15,177 nt of DNA from Pleurotus ostreatus/Saccharomyces cerevisiae fusant. Lineage: Eukaryota > Opisthokonta. This document shows, piece by piece, positions 7,936-15,177 of the stretch. The notes below the pieces were generated by a model. The model saw nothing but the letters and a program-made list of their open reading frames with translations. It was not told where the DNA came from and did no database searches. Position 1 is the stretch's first letter; each line of letters opens with the position of its first letter. A program made the position numbers and the translations under genes. The stretch covers positions 1 to 15,177 of the forward strand of contig JAMQCK010000831.1 in NCBI GenBank assembly GCA_024196135.1, read 5' to 3'.

Positions 7936-7980
7936 CTTTGCAAAAGCTCGACCTGTAACTTAAGGGCAACTTTGCAAAGG
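7936..7980. promoter_or_regulatory. Paired TTTGCAAA motifs, third MULE end
   Basis: ctttgcaaaag (7936-7946) and ctttgcaaagg (7970-7980) are spaced 34 nt, and the outer one ends 16 nt from the tip. Both distances are identical to the two ends of the intact element. Confidence 0.5.
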
Positions 7981-7996
7981 CTTTAAGACATCAGCT

Positions 7997-8878
7997 GACC
8001 ATCCAGGTGGTAGGTGTACTAGCGTGCCATTGCCCTCAGCCCATTATACCCATCGTTCATTGGCTCTACCTACTTCTGTTCTGATCGAGACAGGTACACC
8101 TATCATACACCGGAGGCAGGGACCAAGCGAGGCTGCACATGCAGCTTTGATTCACCACCTGCCAGTGGCGCGCACGTGTCACGTGACCGTGTCGAAGCTG
8201 AACCGTGACGTGACATTCCGACTCGGAGGTGCTCTGCTGCTCTCCTCGGGCACTGTGGCACTCGCCCAAGCCCTTTCCATGCGAAAGCTTGTGAACTAGC
8301 ATGTCCATCCGATGCAAGGTGCTCTGCCAAGCATGAGAAATCCAAGAATAAGCGAAAGATGCGGTATTTTTGGCATCTGCCCTCGGCGGGTCCGGGGAAC
8401 ATGTTATCGCGCCGACCAAGCACCCAAAAATGCGAGACATGTCAGCCAGTTCCGCCCGGCAACTCTCTGGGACCTCAATTAAACTCTATCATGACCTATT
8501 GTACTTTACTCATACTTACAAGGGGAAATCTGTATATAAGGCCCCACTGTAGATACTTTCAGGGACTTTGCCCTCCGCTTCGAGCGGTTGTGTAGTTCCC
8601 TTTCAGCCAGGATAGGTTGCAATGAGAGAACCAGATCTGAGCGCTTTTAGCGCTTCTTACTCGAGACCTTGATATACTTTGGATTGCTCCTGAAAGATTG
8701 ATGAGATTATTGAAAACATCATGAATGCGCCTGGAACTGGCCCGATCGTTGCTTCCATGGGGGTACACGAGCACCTTCCTCACTCCCTGAAGCTCGAAAG
8801 CTAGTAGGACATTTATACCCCAAGCAATACAAATACAATGGACTCGCTGCGCTGCCTACAGAGTGACACCCTCTACAT
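7997..8878. other. Repeat-like spacer without a gene
   Basis: No coding frame is recognised. There is a cluster of CACGTG/TGACGTGA-type words at 8173-8214, including the palindrome gtcacgtgac at 8178-8187. A TATA-like box tatataag lies at 8533-8540, followed by about 100 nt of non-coding sequence. This layout would fit an LTR promoter, but I could not find a second copy or TG..CA borders in the window, so LTR identity is only a suggestion. Confidence 0.35.
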
Positions 8879-9669
8879 TTAGTTGTTTGTTTGGTTGTTG
8901 GTGTCAGTGTGGAGGTTGTCGAGCACATTCTGCTTGACTCTGTCACTTCTTTGGAGGTGCGTGATCCCATCATCAGCATCAGAGGTGGCTTTCAAGCGCG
9001 AGCTATGTGGTTCGTCATCACTAACTATCTTTCTCCACTTTGTCTTGCTCAAGACATTGCACTCAATCTCCGCTGGAGCGCGATCTCCATAGGTGTTATC
9101 AGGATGAGATACCTGGGTCTGCACTCTTGTAGACGTTCTAGTAGGTTCAGGAGGTGGTCCTGATTTTTTATGCCCCTTGCCTCACTTAGGAGCGGGTAGA
9201 GCGGCCTCTGGAGTCTGATCCTGGTGATCATGCAGCGGGTCCTGACGATTCTGATCGTCATCATCATCATCAGGTCCTCTTTGAGGAGGGAAAGGTGGAG
9301 CTGGAGCAGTGGGCGGCGGAGGTTGGAAATCCTCGTCATTGTTGCTTGGCATGTCTCCCAATTCCTGTGGTGGATCTTGTGGATCTGCTGGATCATCATC
9401 AGGGTGCGGAAACTGTATCCCGCGACTGACAAGTGCGGCGGGTGCTCTAGTCGGGAAGCAGTACACGTCGCGTGCGCGGCTGCGGATCAGGCATTCGACA
9501 CCCCTTTGGCGGACATGTGTCGTGCAATAGAGGATGGGGGAGGGGGAGGAGATGAGGGGGGAAGACGGGCGTGTCGCGGTCGTTGCAGCTCTTCCCTCGT
9601 CATCCGGGCGTGGTGGGGTGGCACGGCCGCGTGTTGAGTTGACCTGCCCGCGTTGGCGGCGAGACTCAT
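8879..9669 (-). pseudogene. Retrotransposon polyprotein fragment (probable Copia linker, or gag), broken
   Basis: Minus-strand frame with VYCFPTRAPAALVSRGI, followed by a Pro/Asp-rich low-complexity stretch including a run of six Asp. After an in-frame TGA at 9182-9184 come GKGHKKSGPPPEPTRTSTR, DNTYGDRAPAEIE and TKWRKIVSDDEPHSSR. The TGA sits where CGA (Arg) would fit, a single C-to-T change, and the same frame resumes directly after it. From memory, this D/P-rich and YGDR-x-PAEIE arrangement occurs in the linker before reverse transcriptase in Agaricomycete Copia polyproteins. A gag origin is the alternative. Further upstream an ATG frame (from 9669) would join only through a frame change near the G-run around 9505. 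Similarity ends at about 8879. Confidence 0.55.
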
Positions 9670-9671
9670 TG

Positions 9672-9749
9672 GTCGTCGCGAGGGTGTACTACGAGTCGTC
9701 GCGAGGGCGTACTACGAGTCGTCGCGGGGGCGTACTACGAGTCGTCGCC
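9672..9749. repeat. 23-bp tandem repeat, about 3.4 copies
   Basis: Unit gtcgtcgcgagggcgtactac + ga starts at 9672, 9695, 9718 and (partial) 9741, with one or two changes between copies. It lies just upstream of the minus-strand retrotransposon fragment. A 23-nt period is not a multiple of three, so it is not a coding repeat. Confidence 0.85.
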
Positions 9750-11060
9750 GCCGCGTGGGACGTGGTAGCGTAGTCAGGTGAGGGGTGGAGGTGAGAGGCA
9801 GGAGGCGGGCCGCCGATCGAAGCCTTCCCGTTAGCGCAATTGCAGGCGCGTGAGCGCGTCACCCGAGACGCGAACACGAGAGGAGGAGTTCTTAGTTATG
9901 GCACGCATACTGAACGTATTCACGTACCAGGCAGTCCCCTCCCTGCGTGTTGCACACGCTCGCCCTTTTGCTTCGCTTGCCTGCTTCGCGCGCGCTGTTT
10001 GCGTGGTTCTTGACGTCGGCAGGCGCGTAGAATGGGTATTGAGCCCGTAGTGAGTGGTTTCGAGGTGTTGGGATGGGAGGAAGGAGGAGGTGGACGGCGA
10101 GGGGCAGGGAAGGGGGGTAGGATCCTCAGCCCTATGTAGATCAGCGCAAAACCCCATTATTTTAGCATGCATAGCGCACTTTGATGGGTGCTATACATCC
10201 CTAGGATCCCAAATTCTTACTTAATGTGGCTGTCCGTGGAGGTGAACGCGGGCGGCGACGCAAAGACGGCGGTAAGAGAAGAGATTGACGCGTTATGTCA
10301 CGTCACGAACACGTCCATTTCGGGCGCGTCTGAGACGAGAGGCAAGGCGATTGTCGTCCATCGCGGATGACGATCACCTCAGAAGGACGCACGATGGATA
10401 TCATTCTATCTATTTCCTTTATTACGAGACCTGCTTGCCAGGCTCGTTTTAAAGGGTCGAAATTCATCACGATTCGTGATCCAAGCGGTTCTTCCCAATC
10501 GGGAACGTCTATGTGGCGTCGCTCTTTTATCTCGTTTCTCTACATCTTTTCTGTCCGTTGAAAATCGTGTATCCTCTGCTCTCTCATCCGCACCAGTCTG
10601 TGCAACTTTTGTATGCAAATCGTCCTTTGGCCTTGACATATTGACTCTCTCCTTCCACGTGCGCGGATCATTCCGACGACGTGCACAGCCACCAAATTCG
10701 AACGGCCTTCGTCGTTCGTTCACGATGCCACATAGACTTTCTGCTTCGCACAAATATCTCGAATCACCCCTTTTATACTCATCGTGAATTTCTATGGGTA
10801 GGCATCACTCAGATGTCGCGGTGTGGCCGTTACATTCTTCGAGGAATGAAAGGTGATGAATTTCCCACGATTCCTTAACCCCTTTAGGAGCGGGCTCGCA
10901 CGTCTTCCTCCTCCTGTTACCTCCTCGTATGCACTCGCGTCCTTCTATTCGCTTGTGGGTAGACTTCCCAAATCCAGTGTGGAGATTTATGTAGGTAGAC
11001 TGTGCATGGCATACTGGTAGTATAGTACAAATATGTAATGATAGTAGTAGAGCAGCGCCT
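9750..11060. other. Spacer between retrotransposon remains and the JmjC-like gene
   Basis: No recognised gene. A TATA-like gagtataaaa on the minus strand (10771-10780) precedes a short minus-strand ATG frame of 77 codons (10406-10639). Its product would be very rich in Arg, Asp and Lys (RPKDDLHTKVAQTGADERAE). It has no known motif and may be chance. The last 100-150 nt probably include the 3' UTR of the minus-strand gene that ends at 11061. No polyadenylation signal stands out. Confidence 0.4.
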
Positions 11061-14000
11061 CTAGTCCAAGTCCGTCAAATCGCTATCCGACTTCGATTCC
11101 GTGTCCGATATTACATCGTCGTTGACGAGGTCGTCTACGTGCGTCGTTCTAAGATCGTCCGTGATGCTGTACACGTCCAGCGGTGGTCCGGGATCGTCCC
11201 AACTCCCGCCTTCGAAAATGTACTCGCAACCGGGTAGCTCCGCGCGACAGTCACCTGGATACTTCGTTTTGCACGCGATCAGAATCTTCATGGCGACGGT
11301 GTACGCAAGACGGTCGAATGCCGATCCATTCTCTGCCCATTGCTCGTCTCGCAGGGCTTGTGTCATCGTGAATTCTGCCAGTCGCTCCGCGTTCTTGATC
11401 TTGTCCGACTTGGTCTGCGCACGCAGCTTTGATGTTTGGGGTGCGGAGTCTGATGTCTTGTGCGCGTTGATGTCGAGATCACCCGCCAGAGGCGTAGGCT
11501 CCGGTATGTAGTCTTGCGGACGCGTCAGCATCAGCGCCAGCGCGATCATAGGCTTCCTGTAGAAGACTGTCATCCTGTTAGTTGGAAGACCGTTTTCAAG
11601 TCTAGTAACGGCTTCACCTTGTCCAGAAGCCGCCCTGATGGGCAGAGCTGCTGCCATGGTGATGAGCATGAGTTGGACGCTGCAGTTGTGGTTGTGATTC
11701 GTGAGGCGCTTGTTCGACATCTGCACTCTTCGAGACAGCTCCATGCGGTGGAGATCGCTGTAGGTGAAAAAGTGCTTTCCCGCGGCCGCTGTAGGCACTG
11801 GCGTGTAAGCGGCGTGTACGGTACCGGCAGGTTGATAGCTAAGGGTGCGTCAGTTGTCGGAGAGCATCATGACGCCAGTTGTGTACTCACTACTTCATCC
11901 CGGGTCTGAGCTCGATGATGCATCCGTCGACCTCCCAGTCTCGCGGTCCCCTCCTATTATTCGGCGGATCCAAGGTGTCGGTGCTCGCGGCTTTGATGAG
12001 GTGAACGACGCGGCGCACCAGCAGCGCTTGTACACGCCGTCTCTCCGCCCTACTGTCGCCTGGCTTCGGTTTCGGCATATTCGTTGAGGTGAATATCACC
12101 CATTCCTTCAATCCCGCCCCTCTTATCTCAGCGGATGTCGCCATTCCGCTCGCGTCGATGTGGCCGAAGGTCAGGAAGCCGGCAGTGTGCAGCAAGAACC
12201 AGTCGAGGGTCTTCATCATGTCAGCGACTATCGTATGGTGCCCGCTGTACTTATTGCCGAAGGTGGACGAGAAAGATTCGAGTACGTTGTCTGCAATTTT
12301 CCTGAGGCGAGTCAGAGTGTGAACGAGGACAGCGCGAACAGCTACCTTACTCCGTGATATCGTCGTGCTGCCTCAAGCTGCAGGTCAAGTCGAGGATGCA
12401 GCGTATTTTGTCGGGCTTCTTCAACCACGTGTGGAAGTCGAGGAGAGTCGCAGTCACATATGGACGAAGGGGTCGGGCCGCTCGGAGCGTCGCGTCTGCG
12501 AAAGTCAGTTGGGTAAAATGATACATTTTCGTCTCGTACCGTGGAAGTCTCTCGGGGACAGTAGATTTGCGCCGACCACGCCGCGCTTGCGATCCGCTGA
12601 CCATCGCAGAGGATCCATGAAGGGGTCCTCATCGACAGACTTGGCACCGTGCGCCCATTGCATGGAATCGGGGAAGTTGTCGAACACAAGTGGCCTCCCG
12701 TGCGCGTTGCACTCGTCGATCAAGTCGAAAGCGGCTTCCATCGTGGTAAATGTCGCATGTACGCAAAGGTCCGGCCGTTCGCGAGAGCTCTTGAATTTCC
12801 TGGCAACATTCTCGACGTACGTCTGGTCCTGCTTGATGTGAGCATCGTTCGCGACCCTGCTCGTGAATCGTACCCAGTTAAGTCTGTTCTTGCCATCTTT
12901 CCCTCGTCGTACGTCGGGAAAGAAAGGAGTCCTTGTGATGAGTCCCGTAGGCCAGGCTACCGTGGGCGCGTCGGTATACTGAGGGACGTAGCCGCTGATG
13001 TCCTGACCCAAGGGCCCGAATCTCCTCCAGTCGACGTTGAAATCGTCTTCGGCCCTCGCACTTGATGCTTCCTTGTCGCTGTCGCGTATCGCCGTGCGTA
13101 CTGCGTCGACCTGCCCGGGCTTGGCTTCACTCGCTCTGCCTTCCGGACCGTCTACTTGCTTGCCTTTCGTAGCGCTCGAATTCATCGCGGTTGTCGTTAT
13201 CGTCGTCGTAGACCGGCAGTTGGTGCGAATGGGTGCGGATGAAGCTCCTATGGGATACGTAAGCAACTTGATCCATCCGTCGGGCGTGAGTGATGTGAGA
13301 TGACTGGACGACGAAGTACCATTCTCGTCTATTTGATCCATGCTTCCCTCCATATTAATGTCGAGGCCGGGGTCTATGCTTCCCATCGTCGTCGACGTTG
13401 TTCTTCGTTCCTCCATCAACATGGTCGTCGCCTCGTCGCGTGCCCGATGCCGGACCATTTCTGCAATGCGCGCTGACGACGGGAGGAGGGTGGTATCGGC
13501 TGGTCGCGGCGGGTGTGCTGTAGCCTGCTGTATGTCGCGGAGTGGCAGCAGTTCTGCGCTGTTCTTGATCTTGGTGTGGTTGATATTCCCGGCTGCGGTG
13601 GCTCGTGAGCAACTTCGATGAACTTGTTTTTATCGGGGTTTTTCTTACCAGACGCTATCGCGTTGAGGGAGAGGGCGCTTGAGGTATGAGCGACCAATGG
13701 ACCTCCCTTCGGGCGCGCACATCTTCGTTGCTCCGTATGCGAAGGAGTACCTTGGACGGTCCGTTAGTATGCCGGGAGAATCCTCGCATGGGGTCATGAT
13801 GAACATACCGTGTGGGTCTTCAGATCCATCGGAGTTTGTCCGAGATGAATACGTATCGTCTAGCCCGTCCCTGCTATGCTCACCATTCGCACACTCCCCT
13901 AAAGACGGTCAGTGTTGTCCAGACCACGGAGATGTTTTATACGATGTGCATTCACCTCGTGTGCTTGTTGTCGCGTACCCTCGACTATCGGGCGAGCCCA

Positions 14001-14828
14001 TCTCCACATCGCCCAAGCCTTTGTCCATCGGAGCGTCGTGCATGGCGACATCTATACTGTATCGTCGATGATTCCCGGGAAACCGTTCTGCTAGCGAGCG
14101 TCAACGGCTCGTATTCGATGGCGTATGAGCGATACGAATTTCTGCAGGGCTTACCGGTATCGTCCGTGCTCTCCGCTGAACCAATCGATGTAGACGGCTG
14201 TCCCTCCTCGGTGTGTACAATAGTCGAGGCGGTGCAGTTTAGTGGTAATTTGGGGATTTCTGCTTGCACCTCGTCGTTAGTTCCTCGACTTATACACTTC
14301 GTCTCAAGCGTATCTGAATGACTTACGAACGTCGCCGGTGTCCTCTTCTTTCGCAGTATCATCGTCGAAGGTTAATAGGTCATTAAGATCTATGGAAGGC
14401 GCAGTTTGATGTTCTTGCAGGCGCAAGGGTGGCCGTATAAGTCGGTAGGTAGGCGGCGCACGAGCCGCTGCTTCTCGTTCTTTGATCACTCTATTTCGTT
14501 CAGTGAATTGAATGGGGCTACATATAGAATAAGCGTACTTCTTCTTCCTCTCCGCCCTGGCGGCGGCCCGCTTGTCCCCATGATGCACGTCAGGGGCAGT
14601 GGTCGAAGGATCCGTCCCTACCCAAGTCTTCATCGTCTTGCTCGTCCACTTACGCTTCGCAGGTACGACGGGAGACGTGTCAGAAGACGACAGGGAAGAT
14701 GTGTCCGACATGTGCAGTGTTGGGGCCCGCGTGTGTTGAACTCTGTTGTGACTTGTGGTGGCCGGAGGTTCGAAGTCGTGATTACGAAATTTGATGCCGC
14801 CAATTTCATCCAAATCGGGCAACTCCAT
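11061..14828 (-). CDS. Large JmjC-like oxygenase-domain protein, eight exons
   Basis: Exons (minus strand): 14327-14828, 14155-14259, 13956-14090, 13649-13898, 12540-13558, 12351-12495, 11891-12301, 11061-11838. Phases join cleanly to 1,114 codons plus stop; most introns are 44-67 nt with CTGAC/CTAAC branch sites. Residues 1-500 look disordered, with basic tracts (PAKRK near 56-60, ERKKK near 93-97) that could be nuclear signals. From about 520 the protein looks folded, with LVFDNF near 621. The JmjC-like core has H766-I-D768, then G782-L-K784-E-W786 (typical 2-oxoglutarate-binding Lys context) and distal His864 in PAGTVHAAYTP. The C-terminus is Asp/Ser-rich. The family includes histone demethylases and hydroxylases, but substrate here is unknown. 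The start is the first ATG after an in-frame stop. The intron before exon 5 (13559-13648, 90 nt) is the weakest junction; ATG 13458 is an alternative start for a shorter protein. Confidence 0.8.
11567..11617 (-). other. Possible 51-nt in-frame optional intron in the last JmjC exon
   Basis: Within the last exon, GTGAAG at the 5' side, CTAAC nine bases before the end and GACAG at the 3' side bound 51 nt, which is 17 codons. Both the spliced and the unspliced frames stay open and rejoin at VFYRKPM. The donor is weaker than the GTRAGT-type donors of the other introns, so retention may be the rule. It is recorded as a likely source of two protein forms. Confidence 0.4.
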
Positions 14829-15048
14829 CTCCCATCTCCTCCCCTGCGACCATTATTCTCTCGCACTCGTACCTTCTGCCTCCCGTCGCATTATGCTGTA
14901 TGACCTCGTCGCTGCTCGTGCTGCAATAAGCAATTATGGTATAACCCGATGTACGCTTCGAGCGGCGGATTTCGATGGCATTTTATCAGAGCGCCGTCGT
15001 CTTGTCAGGACCTGATATCTATCCCCGAGCTCCGGCTTGGAACGCCGC
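14829..15048. promoter_or_regulatory. Short intergenic region, possibly a shared divergent promoter
   Basis: About 220 bp separate the JmjC-like start codon (minus strand) from a possible plus-strand start at 15049. No clear TATA box is seen; tggtataacc at 14938-14947 is the nearest AT-rich word. The shared-promoter role depends on the plus-strand gene being real. Confidence 0.3.
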
Positions 15049-15177
15049 ATGGAAACAACGAAAGGAAATACATCCGACGCTGCGGTCGCATCTATTCAGC
15101 CGACTTTTTGGGGCCAGATCTGGGCAGATGGACCAACCGCATCTGGGGCTTCGGGCGCCATCGGCTCCTTGGAATTT
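15049..15177 (+). CDS. Possible first exon of a divergent gene, cut by window edge
   Basis: An ATG at 15049 opens 43 codons without a stop to the end of the window. The peptide begins METTKGNTSDAAVASIQPTF and then has WGQIWADGPTASGASG. The composition (Gly, Ala, Ser, Thr) is compatible with a disordered N-terminus. Nothing in it is recognisable, and a 43-codon open frame in GC-rich DNA can be chance. Confidence 0.25.
   Translation, partial: METTKGNTSDAAVASIQPTFWGQIWADGPTASGASGAIGSLEF

Larger units (their letters stand above)
7544..7996 (-). mobile_element. Solitary right end of the same MULE family
   Basis: Matches 4963-5414 in block order: an imperfect hairpin around gcgaaaattttt, a T-rich tract, a CG-rich tract with gcattaattg, the block ggggtcgcctgccgcattgg, two ctttgcaaa motifs 34 nt apart, then cagct at the tip. 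The total length of 453 nt is nearly equal to the 452 nt of the intact right end. The flank gaccatcca (7997-8005) has no visible partner, and no left end is seen upstream. This is therefore a truncated or recombined copy abutting the Copia fragment. Confidence 0.65.

Noticed and set aside
8000..8880. LTR
   Set aside because: A TATA-like box and E-box words are suggestive. No second copy, TG..CA borders, primer-binding site or target duplication could be found in the window.
10406..10787. Small gene on either strand
   Set aside because: Both strands have open frames. The minus strand has a TATA-like box and a 77-codon ATG frame, but there is no motif or splice evidence to choose a gene.
13355..13612. 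Separate small minus-strand gene
   Set aside because: It overlaps the JmjC-like exon in another frame and is best seen as an alternative reading produced by the nearer acceptor of intron 4.
13985..14362. Separate 125-codon minus-strand protein
   Set aside because: It is exon 2 of the JmjC-like gene read through its two flanking introns. The splice signals and phases fit the multi-exon model.
1..15177. tRNA, rRNA or CRISPR features
   Set aside because: No GGTTCRANNCC-type B box with a matching A box and cloverleaf was seen, no rRNA motifs were recognised, and the only short tandem arrays lack repeat-spacer structure.

Overview
The window looks like nuclear DNA of a basidiomycete fungus, most likely an Agaricomycete. 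It has very short introns (about 44-90 nt) with GT..AG ends and CTNAC-type branch sites. It also has a fungal-type complex III core-2 gene, Copia remains of the kind common in mushroom-forming fungi, and a JmjC-like gene of a family expanded in those fungi. These family assignments are from memory of the families; no search was run.

Layout. (1) 20-1071, plus strand: the 3' three-quarters of QCR2 (cytochrome bc1 core protein 2), with two complete introns and the end of a third. (2) 1072-1896: non-coding spacer holding the left arms of two inverted-repeat pairs. (3) 1906-5414: a 3.5 kb DNA transposon with roughly 430-450 bp terminal inverted repeats and a perfect 9-bp target-site duplication (1897-1905 and 5415-5423), which points to a Mutator-like (MULE) element. 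No transposase is recognisable. The interior carries a decayed, intron-containing coding fragment of unknown origin, as in a Pack-MULE. (4) 5424-7029: spacer with the right arms of the two inverted-repeat pairs. (5) 7030-9750: repeat graveyard. A Ty1/Copia integrase fragment lies on the plus strand, a single right end of the same MULE family at 7544-7996, then a second Copia-like or gag-like fragment on the minus strand with a premature stop, and a 23-bp tandem repeat. (6) 9750-11060: spacer with no convincing gene. (7) 11061-14828, minus strand: an eight-exon gene of about 1,114 codons. It has a long disordered, basic N-terminal part and a C-terminal JmjC-like 2-oxoglutarate/Fe(II) oxygenase domain with HxD, G-x-K-x-W and distal His. 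(8) 15049-15177, plus strand: possible first exon of a divergent gene cut by the window edge.

Only QCR2 and the JmjC-like gene look intact. They are unrelated in function and are separated by about 10 kb of transposon-derived sequence. The most unusual structure is the MULE family: all three ends carry the same pair of TTGCAAAAG-like motifs 34 nt apart and 16 nt from the tip. A hairpin of different sequence sits at nearly the same depth (about 415-425 bp) inside each end.
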